From Desulfobacteraceae bacterium (lineage in GTDB: Bacteria > Desulfobacterota > DSM-4660 > Desulfatiglandales > Desulfatiglandaceae), in assembly GCA_020349865.1 (NCBI GenBank), contig CP070700.1:1066046-1080060 (forward strand): 14,015 nucleotides of DNA, read 5' to 3'. Of this stretch, positions 1 to 7,482 are shown piece after piece. The notes below the pieces were generated by a model. It was not told the DNA's origin and searched no databases. It was given only the letters and a program-made list of their open reading frames with translations. The stretch's first letter is position 1. Every line of letters starts with the position of its first letter. Position numbers and translations under genes: made by a program.

Positions 1-9
1 GAGGTTTCT

Positions 10-95
10 GTCATTGCGAGCGAAGCGAAGCAATCTCATTGGCTGTAACACCTTGAAATTAGCAGATTGCGTCGTCGCTTTGGTACCCGCAATCA
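10..95. repeat. Short palindromic intergenic repeat, copy 1
   Basis: The left end reads TCATTGCGAGCGAAGCGAAG and continues to CAATCT. The right end (about 63-95), read on the opposite strand, gives TGATTGCGGG and then AAAGCGACGACGCAATCT. The two ends are therefore imperfect inverted copies around a short AT-rich centre. Elements of this kind, with ends resembling TCATTGCGAG and GCAATCT, are common between genes in Desulfobacterota and related genomes. A second, more complex copy lies at 1012-1147. No coding potential is visible. Confidence 0.6.
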
Positions 96-129
96 CCGGC
101 AAAGATAAATTTTACGAATTATTAAATTT

Positions 130-200
130 GTAACAGTTTAGCGCTTTTTAAAAATCATCATTGTATTATCGGGCCGTGGATATCTCTTTCAGAAGGGCCG
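130..200 (+). repeat. Left terminal inverted repeat of the MITE-like element
   Basis: This arm matches the reverse complement of 363-433 at 64 of 71 positions. The inner half, from TTATCGGGCC onward, has a single mismatch. Confidence 0.8.
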
Positions 201-362
201 CAACACAAATTCTTAAAAGCTTGTCGAACGCCCCCTTGGCCTTGTACAGGGGCATGGGGCAGGCAGAAAAGGCTACTGTTATAAAGGAGTCTGTCTTGTG
301 GGGCTGTCCCGGGCTGAATTTTAAGGCCAATCTGCCGTTCGATGGAATGATGCAGTTTTTTT

Positions 363-433
363 CGGCCCTTCTGAAAGAGATGTCCACGGCCCGATAATCC
401 AATGGTGATTTTTTCAAAGCGATGAACTGTTAC
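363..433 (-). repeat. Right terminal inverted repeat of the MITE-like element
   Basis: This is the partner of the 130-200 arm. Similarity fades just outside it: beyond base 433 only scattered matches to the sequence left of 130 remain, which places the element boundary here. Confidence 0.8.
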
Positions 434-468
434 GAAAAAATGAATACCGGCATGCCAATACCTTCTTG

Positions 469-978
469 ATGTCAAAATCTCAATCTGATAATTTATCCAT
501 AGGGGGCATTTTCAGAAAGTCCAATTTCTCTGGAAAGATCGCCCTGATACTGTCTACCTGGTTTGGCATAGGCCTTCTGCCCGTCGCTCCAGGAACCTTT
601 GGGAGCGTGGCCGCTGTTCCTATCGTATTAGGGCTGGCCTGCCTTGGAATAGGCTACACCGCTTTTGCCATCTCGATCGTCGTTGCAGTCGCCATCTGGA
701 GCTCAGGCCGGTGCAAGAAGTTACTCGGAAATGATGACCCGTCAGCGGTAGTGATTGACGAAGTAGCCGGTTTTTTATTGGCCATGTTCCTTTTGCCGCC
801 CTCCTGGCTGACCCTTGGCTTAGGATTTGCCCTGTTTCGGTTTTTCGATATTCTAAAGCCCTATCCCATAAGAAAAGTGGAAAAGCTCAGGGGCGGCTTA
901 GGCATCGTTGTGGATGACCTTGTAGCAGGTGTCTACGCACATTTTGGTATCAGGCTCATTCTGTTGTTTGTCAAATGA
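469..978 (+). CDS. pgpA: Phosphatidylglycerophosphatase A (PgpA family)
   Basis: This inner-membrane enzyme removes the phosphate from phosphatidylglycerol phosphate to give phosphatidylglycerol. The protein is 169 aa from the ATG at 469; a TTG lies immediately before it. Family motifs are clear: APGTFGS near residue 41, DDPSAVVIDEVAG in the middle, and FRFFDILKPYPIR followed by GGLGIVVDDLVAGVYAH near the C-terminus. The acidic residues of the two D/E-rich motifs are the expected metal and catalytic sites. Hydrophobic stretches at about 45-75, 100-125 and 150-168 fit a polytopic membrane protein. The first 25 residues are extra relative to the conserved core, and there is no good Shine-Dalgarno sequence, so the exact start is uncertain. 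A MITE-like element lies 35 bp upstream, and cinA follows after a 205-bp gap filled mostly by a repeat. PgpA next to CinA is a familiar arrangement in proteobacteria. Confidence 0.93.
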   Translation: MSKSQSDNLSIGGIFRKSNFSGKIALILSTWFGIGLLPVAPGTFGSVAAVPIVLGLACLGIGYTAFAISIVVAVAIWSSGRCKKLLGNDDPSAVVIDEVAGFLLAMFLLPPSWLTLGLGFALFRFFDILKPYPIRKVEKLRGGLGIVVDDLVAGVYAHFGIRLILLFVK

Positions 979-1011
979 TACGATGATGCATTGGTAAAAA
1001 ACCACAAGGAA

Positions 1012-1147
1012 TGTCATTACGAGCCTCTGGCCCGTAAGGCCCTACGGCCCAGAGGGCGGAGCGCCTGCCGGCAGGCAGGAAGCAAGCTTGTGTCACCTAA
1101 ATGCTTGTATTCATAAGATTGCTTCGGGCTAACGCCCTTGCAATGAG
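1012..1147. repeat. Short palindromic intergenic repeat, copy 2, carrying nested palindromes
   Basis: The left end reads TGTCATTACGAG. The right end, read on the opposite strand, reads CTCATTGCAAGGGCG and then CCGAAGCAATCTT, which resembles copy 1 at 10-95. The left half is enlarged by a hairpin at 1024-1055, where CCTCTGGCCCGTA pairs with TACGGCCCAGAGG (one mismatch) around the loop AGGCCC. It is followed by the perfect 14-bp palindrome GCCTGCCGGCAGGC at about 1062-1075. It looks like a composite of at least two repeat types and fills most of the pgpA-cinA gap. Confidence 0.6.
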
Positions 1148-1183
1148 CATGGTTCACGGCTTTTTACGAGACGTTTATATAAA

Positions 1184-2440
1184 ATGTATGGCGAAATCAT
1201 CACAATAGGTAATGAACTTGCCTCCGGCAGGACCCTTGACCTCAATTCATGGTATGCCGCAGGGAGACTGACTGCTTCGGGACTGCGGGTGACCCGCATC
1301 ACATCTGTCGGGGACGATCGCAGAATGGTCTCTGAAGCACTTAAAAGGGCCGTAAAGGCATCCCGTTTTGTGATTGTAACCGGCGGTCTTGGCTCCACGG
1401 ATGACGACATAACCAACGAAATCGTGGCCGAGGCCCTTAATAGGCCACTTTGCCTTGATCAACAGATGTTCGAACAGATAAAGGGACACGCTGAGGTGAG
1501 GAACGTTGAGATAACGTCCTCTCTTGAGAAGATGGCGTGGATGCCCGAAGGCTCAAAGATGCTCAATCCCAAAGGTACCGCCTGTGGTTTTTCCATTACA
1601 GAAAAGAAAGTTCAGCTCTATTTTTTGCCAGGGGTGCCAGATCAAATGCGCTATCTCATGGATAAGTTTGTGCTCCCCGCGATCTTGAGCCGCTACAAGA
1701 CGCTCCCTGTTATGAGGCAACGAATTCTGAAGCTGTACGGACTTAATGAGCCGGGCATCGCCGAAACCTTTAAGGAGCTCCAGGGGAAGACCGGAAATAT
1801 CGTTTTTGGTTTCTACCCCCATTTCCCTGAAAATCACATTACCATCAGCCTGAGGGGGCAAGACGAGCCGACAGTCACCAAAGAACTGAATAGGGTTGAA
1901 AGAGACGTAAGGCGCCTTTTGGGATCCTATATCTTTGCCACAGGCAATCAGAGTATGGAAGAAGTAGTAGGGTACTTGCTGCTGAAAAAAAACCTGACCA
2001 TTTCTATTGCCGAATCGTGTACAGGCGGATTGATCGGTCACAGGCTTACCGGTGTGCCCGGGAGTTCAAAGTACTTCAAGGGTGGGGCCATTGTATACAG
2101 CAATGAATCCAAAACAGATTTTCTTCGTGTGGATCCTCGGACCCTCAAAACACAGGGGGCCGTCAGCCGTAGGACTGCGGAGGAGATGGCCTGTGGTGTA
2201 ATGGAGCAAGTCAAAACGAATTTAGGTCTTGCAGTTACGGGCATTGCCGGGCCTGACGGCGGCACCAGACAGAAACCCGTGGGAACAGTTTGTGTTGGCC
2301 TGGCCGCGGGGGACAAGTGCTTTTCCAGGGAATACCGCTTCTGGGGTAATCGGGAGCACGTTAAGCTGAATTCCACAATGATGGCCCTCGACTGGGTGAG
2401 AAGGTACCTCAATGGAGATCCGTTCCTTCCTGGCATTTGA
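1184..2440 (+). CDS. cinA: CinA-like protein: MoCF domain plus nicotinamide-nucleotide amidase domain
   Basis: The protein has 418 aa, the normal length for two-domain CinA. Residues 1-170 form the molybdopterin-binding-like (MoCF/COG1058) domain, with EIITIGNELASGR at the N-terminus and VTGGLGSTDDDIT near residue 70. In characterised CinA proteins this part acts as an ADP-ribose pyrophosphatase. Residues 260-415 form the PncC domain, which deamidates nicotinamide mononucleotide for NAD recycling. It shows AESCTGG with Ser278 as the likely catalytic serine, GGAIVYSNESK, and TGIAGPDGGTRQKPVGTV. The protein is cytoplasmic. The start at 1184 is fixed by the conserved N-terminal strand, although the Shine-Dalgarno sequence is weak. 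The gene overlaps thpR by 29 bases, so the two are probably translated as a coupled pair. cinA upstream of recA is also known in other bacteria, such as streptococci, where it is linked to competence; no competence role is implied here. Confidence 0.93.
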   Translation: MYGEIITIGNELASGRTLDLNSWYAAGRLTASGLRVTRITSVGDDRRMVSEALKRAVKASRFVIVTGGLGSTDDDITNEIVAEALNRPLCLDQQMFEQIKGHAEVRNVEITSSLEKMAWMPEGSKMLNPKGTACGFSITEKKVQLYFLPGVPDQMRYLMDKFVLPAILSRYKTLPVMRQRILKLYGLNEPGIAETFKELQGKTGNIVFGFYPHFPENHITISLRGQDEPTVTKELNRVERDVRRLLGSYIFATGNQSMEEVVGYLLLKKNLTISIAESCTGGLIGHRLTGVPGSSKYFKGGAIVYSNESKTDFLRVDPRTLKTQGAVSRRTAEEMACGVMEQVKTNLGLAVTGIAGPDGGTRQKPVGTVCVGLAAGDKCFSREYRFWGNREHVKLNSTMMALDWVRRYLNGDPFLPGI

Positions 2441-2990
2441 GTTGCCCGAAGAGATAAAAAAAAGCCTTTCTCATATTTCACAGGATATGAGAACGACTCC
2501 CCTGGATGTGCGGTGGGTTAACGTAAACAACATACACCTTACCATGGTATTTATGGGAAACGTCCCTGCGGGGCATATTGAACCTATCGGTGAGGCAGCA
2601 GAAAAGGTTTGCCAGGAGTATAAATCTTTTGCTATCTCATTACATGGTGCTGGAGTGTTTTCCAGCAGACGCAATCCGAGGGTCTTGTGGATCGGCATGG
2701 AAGGGGATCTTGAACGAATGACCTATTTCAGGGATGCATTGCAAAAACGCCTCAAGCCCTTTGGAATCAAGCAGGAAAAACGGCGCTTTAAGCCCCACCT
2801 GACCCTTGGGAGATTCCGAAAGGGAGCGGCCACACCTGGGGCCTCTTTAAATGATCTTTTATCAAAGTACGAGGCCCTTACCAGTCCGGGCTGCACCCTT
2901 GAACAACTGGTTTTGTTCAAGAGTGATTTGAAGCCTGGAGGAGCTTTTTATACCAAGTTGAATGAATGGCCCTTGAGTGGGAGGCGTTGA
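2412..2990 (+). CDS. thpR: RNA 2',3'-cyclic phosphodiesterase (2H phosphoesterase family)
   Basis: The protein has 192 aa, the usual size of ThpR/LigT. These enzymes open 2',3'-cyclic phosphates on RNA ends to 2'-phosphates, and some bacterial members also ligate tRNA halves in vitro. Both defining HxTx motifs are present: HLTM at residues 42-45 and HLTL at 129-132. They are preceded by the typical RSFLAFELPEEI N-terminus and RFKPH before the second motif. The protein is cytoplasmic, with no signal peptide. The ATG at 2412 lies inside the end of cinA, preceded by GAGAAGG (2398-2404) at good spacing, which supports this start and translational coupling with cinA. The gene ends about 85 bp before recA, where a separate promoter is likely. 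Confidence 0.92.
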   Translation: MEIRSFLAFELPEEIKKSLSHISQDMRTTPLDVRWVNVNNIHLTMVFMGNVPAGHIEPIGEAAEKVCQEYKSFAISLHGAGVFSSRRNPRVLWIGMEGDLERMTYFRDALQKRLKPFGIKQEKRRFKPHLTLGRFRKGAATPGASLNDLLSKYEALTSPGCTLEQLVLFKSDLKPGGAFYTKLNEWPLSGRR

Positions 2991-3011
2991 GGTTTTAGGG
3001 GTTGAATGCAT

Positions 3012-3039
3012 TTGCAGATTGGGCAATGATAGTTAATAT
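3012..3039 (+). promoter_or_regulatory. Candidate sigma-70 promoter of recA
   Basis: TTGCAG (3012-3017) and TAATAT (3034-3039) are separated by 16 bp, a close match to the sigma-70 consensus. They lie 36 bp before the recA ATG. A 21-bp dyad overlaps the -10 element, as expected for a repressor-controlled recA promoter. This is a prediction from sequence only. Confidence 0.45.
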
Positions 3040-3051
3040 TGACAATTAACT
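3031..3051. promoter_or_regulatory. AT-rich dyad at the recA promoter, candidate SOS operator
   Basis: AGTTAAT (3031-3037) and ATTAACT (3045-3051) are perfect 7-bp inverted arms around ATTGACA. The dyad covers the predicted -10 element and start of transcription of recA. It does not match the E. coli LexA box (CTGT-N8-ACAG). LexA binding motifs differ widely between phyla, so this could be the local SOS operator, or a chance AT-rich palindrome. Confidence 0.35.
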
Positions 3052-3061
3052 TCGCTTTTTT

Positions 3062-3068
3062 GGAGGGA
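3062..3068 (+). promoter_or_regulatory. Ribosome binding site fixing the recA start
   Basis: GGAGGGA lies 6 bases before the ATG at 3075. This favours that ATG over an in-frame TTG at 3039, which would add 12 residues. Confidence 0.75.
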
Positions 3069-3074
3069 AGACCT

Positions 3075-4106
3075 ATGGATAGAGATAGAGCGGTTGAACA
3101 GGCCATTTCTCAAATAGAGAGGCAATTTGGTAGAGGATCCATAATGAAAATGGGGGAGGGTAAGGTCCTCGACGTACCCGCTATTTCCACAGGCTCCCTC
3201 GCGTTGGATCTGGCACTTGGAGTTGGTGGTGTCCCCCGGGGAAGGGTGCTGGAGATTTTTGGGCCCGAATCCTCTGGAAAGACCACTCTGGCACTTCATA
3301 TCGCTGCTGAAGCCCAGGCAAAGGAGGGGATGGTGGCCTTTGTGGATGCTGAGCATGCCCTTGATGTGGGCTACGCAAGGAAACTCGGGGTGGATGTGGA
3401 TAGCCTGCTGGTGTCCCAGCCTGATACGGGCGAGCAAGCACTGGATATTGCGGAAATCCTTGTGAGAAGCGGGGGTATCGATGCCCTGATCATCGATTCG
3501 GTGGCAGCCCTCGTACCCAGGGCTGAGATTGAAGGGGACATGGGCGATCACCATGTGGGTTTGCAGGCCAGGCTTATGTCCCAGGCCCTGCGAAAGATTA
3601 CGGCAGCTATCAGCAAATCCATGACATGTGTCATCTTTATTAATCAGATACGTATGAAAATAGGCGTTATGTTCGGCAACCCTGAAACCACTACGGGCGG
3701 GAATGCCCTGAAATTCTATGCAACCCAGCGGCTGGATATCCGGCGGATTGGCGCTATCAAAGAGGGAGATCAGGTGGTGGGAAACAGGACCCGGGTGAAG
3801 GTGGTAAAAAACAAAATCGCGCCACCGTTCAAGGATGCGGAGTTTGATATTATTTACGGTCACGGGATTTCCAAGGAAGGCGATATCCTCGACTTAGGGG
3901 TCTCCCTGGGGATTGTGGAGAAAAGCGGCGCCTGGTTTTCTTTTGGGGAAGAAAGAATCGGACAGGGCAGACAGAATGTAAAGCGATTTTTGGCGGAACA
4001 TACAGATATCAGGGATAAAATCAGGGGCCTTATCATCGAAGAGACAGGCTTAAGAAAACCAAAAGAAGACAGTAATACAGACCAGGAGGAAAAGACCGGG
4101 AAATAA
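3075..4106 (+). CDS. recA: Recombinase RecA
   Basis: This is the DNA strand-exchange ATPase of homologous recombination and co-protease of the SOS response. The protein is 343 aa from the ATG at 3075, normal for RecA. Seen in order: the polymerisation-type N-terminus ([16 protein letters not shown]), Walker A GPESSGKT at 63-70, EHALD, Walker B LIID ending at Asp141, the DNA-binding L2 loop [11 protein letters not shown] at 199-209, [17 protein letters not shown], and a charged C-terminal tail. All key residues appear intact. It follows thpR and is separated from alaS by only 4 bases. The recX gene often found between recA and alaS is absent. A candidate promoter with an overlapping dyad lies upstream, consistent with regulated expression. 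Confidence 0.98.
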   Translation: MDRDRAVEQAISQIERQFGRGSIMKMGEGKVLDVPAISTGSLALDLALGVGGVPRGRVLEIFGPESSGKTTLALHIAAEAQAKEGMVAFVDAEHALDVGYARKLGVDVDSLLVSQPDTGEQALDIAEILVRSGGIDALIIDSVAALVPRAEIEGDMGDHHVGLQARLMSQALRKITAAISKSMTCVIFINQIRMKIGVMFGNPETTTGGNALKFYATQRLDIRRIGAIKEGDQVVGNRTRVKVVKNKIAPPFKDAEFDIIYGHGISKEGDILDLGVSLGIVEKSGAWFSFGEERIGQGRQNVKRFLAEHTDIRDKIRGLIIEETGLRKPKEDSNTDQEEKTGK

Positions 4107-4110
4107 GTAC

Positions 4111-6768
4111 ATGGATACGATATTGAATTTCAGGGAAGTCAGACACAAATTTTTAGAATACTTCAGAGCACACGGACACGAGATTGTGGAAAGCTCTTCG
4201 CTTGTTCCTTTGGATGATCCCACCCTGCTTTTTATTAATTCGGGGATGGCGCCCTTCAAGAGGCTCTTTCTCGGAGAGGAAAAAAGAGGCTATACCAGGG
4301 CCGCTGATTCGCAGAAGTGCGTGCGGGCCGGGGGAAAACATAATGATCTTGAAAATGTGGGTTATACGGCCAGGCATCATACCTTCTTTGAAATGCTTGG
4401 AAACTTTTCATTCGGGGATTACTTCAAGGAAGAGGCAATCGAATGGGCATGGGAGCTTTTGACCGAAGGCTACAGATTGCCCGCAGACCTCTTGTATGTA
4501 TCTGTCTATCAGGATGATGACGAAGCTTACAGAATATGGGAGGATAAGATAGGCATTCCCCCTGAGAGAATCGTTAGATTAGGGGAAAAAGACAACTTTT
4601 GGACCATGGGCGAAACCGGTCCCTGCGGTCCTTGCTCCGAAATTTTGCTTGATCAGGGGGAGTCTCTGGGATGCGACCGGCCTGACTGCGCACCAGGCTG
4701 CGATTGCGATCGGTACCTGGAAATATGGAATCTGGTGTTCACACAGTTTGATCGAAGCGCCGACGGCAAACTCTCCCCGCTGCCTAAACCCAACATCGAC
4801 ACGGGCATGGGCCTTGAGCGGTTGACCGCGGTGGTTCAGGGGGTGACCTCCAACTATGATACAGACCTGTTCAAAGACCTTATGTCCCGTATAGAAGACC
4901 TCTGTGAAAAGCCCTACGGTGTGGATAAAAAACATGACGTATCTTTTCGTGTCATTTCTGATCATGCCAGGGCAGCAGCCTTTTTGATTGGCGACGGGAT
5001 CATGCCCTCCAATGAAGGCAGGGGTTATGTATTAAGACGCATTATCCGTAGGGCTATTCGATTCGGCCAAATCCTTGGGATGAAGGATTCCTTTCTCCAC
5101 ATGGTTTGTAGCAAAGTGATTGAAGTTATGGGCACAGACTACGCCGACCTTGTCCAATCAAAGGATCTTATTGAAGGGGTCGTGAATAACGAGGAAAAGC
5201 GGTTTGCCGATACCTTCCATTACAGCATGAAGGTCCTTAACGAAGAAATAGACAAACTTAAGGCAAGGGGAAGTGACACTATTCCGGGTGATGTAGCCTT
5301 TAAGCTTTACGATACCTATGGCCTGTCCGTGGATATTGTGGAGGACGTGGCCCGCGACGAACACCTCTCCGTAGATATAGCCGGATACGAAAAGGCCATG
5401 GCCGGACAAAGAGCCCTTTCTCAGGAATCATGGAAAGGGAGTGGGGAAGAAGAGATCCCAAAGTCCTTTCGCAACCTCTTGACTCGTGGCGTCACCAGCC
5501 GTTTTTTGGGCTATCAAACGTTAACTTTAAAAGCAAAGATTGCCGCAGTGCTGGTGGATGGAAAAGAAAACACGTCAGTCAATGAGGGAAGTAAGGCTGA
5601 AATTGTTCTGGACCAAACACCCTTTTATGGAAAGGCAGGCGGGCAGGTCGGGGATACTGGTTGGTTTCTTTCAGGCAAAACGAGATTTCGCGTAACAGAC
5701 ACGCTTAAGTTCAACCAGAATCTCATTGTTCACCAGGGAAAAATGGAGGTGGGAAGGCTTTGCGTAGACGATGAGGTTGAAGCACAGGTTGACAAAACAA
5801 CAAGAAATGCCACCATTCGGAACCACTCTGCCACCCATCTTCTCCATGCCGCCCTCAGGGAAACCCTGGGCGACCACGTAAAGCAGGCAGGATCTCTGGT
5901 TGCACCCGATAGGCTGCGATTTGATTTCAGTCACTTTACCCAGGTATCTGCTGAGAAATTGACCGAGGTCGAATGCACAGTAAACAGGCATATCCGCGAA
6001 AACCTGCCCCTTCACACCACGGAGATGTCAAAAGAAGAGGCAATGAAAACAGGGGCCATGGCCATTTTTGAAGAGCGATATGGTAAAACAGTGAGGCTTG
6101 TGCGTATTGGTGATGGTGTCAGCATGGAGCTGTGCGGCGGCACTCACACCAAACGCACTGGTGATATCGGCCTTTTTCGCATTTTAAGTGAAAGTGCTGT
6201 TGCAGCCAATGTGCGAAGGATTGAAGCCCTGACCGGAGAAGCGGCCCTTAAATATGACCAGAAGCTGGAAAGAGACGTAAGGTCTGCGGCCTTGCACCTC
6301 AAAGCAACCCCTGACCAGTTGGAAGAACGACTTGAGCGGCTCTTAAAGGATCATAAGGAAAAAGACAGGGAGATCCAATCCCTGAAATCAAAACTCATTT
6401 CTAAGAAGTTTCAGGACCTTTTCACCGGGGTAAAAGAAATCGGAGGAACCAAGGTTATTGCACGGGAAATGGACGCCGATTCCCCGAAAGAACTTCGGGA
6501 ATCAGCAGACAGAATAAAAGATAAGCTTGATTCAGGAATTATCCTTTTGGGAGCAAAAAAGGATGGAAAAGTTATGCTGATCTGTGTGGTGACCAAAGAC
6601 CTCATTGACCGATTCAAGGCCGGCGATATTGTCAAACGATTATCAAATATTGTGGGTGGAAAGGGGGGAGGCCGGCCCGATATGGCCCAGGGAGGCGGAA
6701 ACAAACCTGAGGAACTTAAAAAAGCCCTTGAAAGTATCTATGATCTCATTGGAAGCGAACCGGGTTAG
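4111..6768 (+). CDS. alaS: Alanyl-tRNA synthetase
   Basis: The enzyme attaches alanine to tRNA-Ala and clears mischarged Ser and Gly. At 885 aa it is full length. It carries the class II catalytic core (residues 1-450, with FINSGMAPFK, RHHTFFEMLGNFSFGDYFK and FWTMGETGPCGPCSE), the editing domain with HSATHLLH at 572-579 and CGGTHTKRTGDIG from Cys675, and the C-Ala domain with GGKGGGRPDMAQGGG at 849-863. His572, His576, Cys675 and His679 are the expected zinc ligands. A Cys-rich insert, CDRPDCAPGCDC near residue 190, is common in AlaRS of many anaerobes and may bind a second zinc. A coiled-coil-like charged segment lies at about 735-775. The ATG follows recA after 4 bases, with GGGAAA at 4098-4103 as a plausible ribosome site, so recA and alaS are probably co-transcribed. 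Confidence 0.98.
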   Translation: MDTILNFREVRHKFLEYFRAHGHEIVESSSLVPLDDPTLLFINSGMAPFKRLFLGEEKRGYTRAADSQKCVRAGGKHNDLENVGYTARHHTFFEMLGNFSFGDYFKEEAIEWAWELLTEGYRLPADLLYVSVYQDDDEAYRIWEDKIGIPPERIVRLGEKDNFWTMGETGPCGPCSEILLDQGESLGCDRPDCAPGCDCDRYLEIWNLVFTQFDRSADGKLSPLPKPNIDTGMGLERLTAVVQGVTSNYDTDLFKDLMSRIEDLCEKPYGVDKKHDVSFRVISDHARAAAFLIGDGIMPSNEGRGYVLRRIIRRAIRFGQILGMKDSFLHMVCSKVIEVMGTDYADLVQSKDLIEGVVNNEEKRFADTFHYSMKVLNEEIDKLKARGSDTIPGDVAFKLYDTYGLSVDIVEDVARDEHLSVDIAGYEKAMAGQRALSQESWKGSGEEEIPKSFRNLLTRGVTSRFLGYQTLTLKAKIAAVLVDGKENTSVNEGSKAEIVLDQTPFYGKAGGQVGDTGWFLSGKTRFRVTDTLKFNQNLIVHQGKMEVGRLCVDDEVEAQVDKTTRNATIRNHSATHLLHAALRETLGDHVKQAGSLVAPDRLRFDFSHFTQVSAEKLTEVECTVNRHIRENLPLHTTEMSKEEAMKTGAMAIFEERYGKTVRLVRIGDGVSMELCGGTHTKRTGDIGLFRILSESAVAANVRRIEALTGEAALKYDQKLERDVRSAALHLKATPDQLEERLERLLKDHKEKDREIQSLKSKLISKKFQDLFTGVKEIGGTKVIAREMDADSPKELRESADRIKDKLDSGIILLGAKKDGKVMLICVVTKDLIDRFKAGDIVKRLSNIVGGKGGGRPDMAQGGGNKPEELKKALESIYDLIGSEPG

Positions 6769-6777
6769 CACACGCAA

Positions 6778-7449
6778 TCACGAATCCTTCTTCTCCTCAG
6801 CTATTTTTTCCTTGCATTTGCTCAAATATTCGAGGGCCTCGTGATATTGCCCCAGATCAGGATAATTTTCCAAGAGGTATTGATACCTGCCCATGGCCGC
6901 CCGGTATTTTTTCATTTTGTAATAAAAATGGCCAACATATAATTCATGTTCAGCCAGGCTGATATAGCATCCCCGTATTTTTCTCCGCGCCGAGCTGGCA
7001 TATTGAGTTCTGGCAAATTTCTTGACAAGGCGTTCAAACTGCCCTTTGGCCTGGTGCGTGTGGGACTGGTCTCTGTCAATGGTACTCACCTGAGAAAAGT
7101 GGCACATCCCCTTCTGGTAGATCACATAAGGGATATTTGAATGTTTAGGGTGTAGCCTTTCAAACTCATCATAGGCGTCAAAGGCCTCGTCATAGAGCTC
7201 CGTTTTGTAAAGGGCATCAGCCATCTTGAGTTCAGCCGTCACAGCGAACTTGCTGTAAGGGTATCTATCCTTTATGTTTTGAAAGGCCTCGGTTGCTGCC
7301 GTATAACGCCCTCTCTCCATGTTTTCCAGACCATCGGCCATGAGTTCGGCCGGGGATTTCTCAATATCTTCCCCAAAAAACCGGTCAAGCATGGCACAGC
7401 CGCCAAGAGAGAAAACCAGGAAAATCACGGAAAAGATTAATTTTGCCAT
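6778..7449 (-). CDS. bamD: BamD-like outer membrane assembly lipoprotein
   Basis: BamD is the essential lipoprotein of the BAM complex that inserts beta-barrel proteins into the outer membrane. The ATG at 7449 gives 223 aa and places a lipoprotein signal right at the N-terminus: MAKLIFSVIFLVFSLGGC, with the lipobox LGGC and Cys18 as the lipidation site. Upstream in-frame starts (GTG 7476, ATG 7467) would add up to 9 residues. The mature part has TPR-type helical repeats: SPAELMADGLENMERGRYTAA, then the YPYSKFAVTAELKMADALY, VIYQKGMCHF, ARRKIRGCYISLAEHELYVGHFYYKMKKYRAA and YPDL segments, which match the BamD/ComL pattern. It lies 33 bp after trxB on the same strand and is probably co-transcribed with it. 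It converges on alaS with 9 bp between the stop codons and no visible terminator. Confidence 0.9.
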   Translation of the reverse strand: MAKLIFSVIFLVFSLGGCAMLDRFFGEDIEKSPAELMADGLENMERGRYTAATEAFQNIKDRYPYSKFAVTAELKMADALYKTELYDEAFDAYDEFERLHPKHSNIPYVIYQKGMCHFSQVSTIDRDQSHTHQAKGQFERLVKKFARTQYASSARRKIRGCYISLAEHELYVGHFYYKMKKYRAAMGRYQYLLENYPDLGQYHEALEYLSKCKEKIAEEKKDS

Positions 7450-7482
7450 AGTGTGAAATCCGTTCATTATAAGCACAGCGAA

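Larger units (their letters stand above)
130..433. mobile_element. MITE-like element with 71-bp terminal inverted repeats
   Basis: Bases 130-200 and 363-433 are inverted copies of each other over 71 bases with no gaps. I count 7 mismatches, about 90% identity. They enclose about 162 bp of unique sequence. The outer ends read GTAACAGTT and the inner ends AGAAGGGCCG. No transposase fits inside, so a non-autonomous miniature element (MITE) is the simplest reading. Short open frames exist on both strands, but they share residues such as YRAVDISFRRA only because the arms are inverted repeats, so I do not call them genes. No target-site duplication is obvious. The element ends 35 bp before the pgpA start, so it may carry or block the pgpA promoter. 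A transcript through it could fold into a long stem. Confidence 0.75.

Noticed and set aside
158..475. Overlapping open frames of about 80-105 codons on both strands
   Set aside because: They run through the inverted repeats of the MITE-like element. Their shared residues come from the repeat arms, and no ribosome site or known family supports them.
3039..3074. TTG at 3039 as recA start
   Set aside because: It lies in the promoter/dyad region, while the ATG at 3075 has a strong ribosome site and gives a normal RecA N-terminus.
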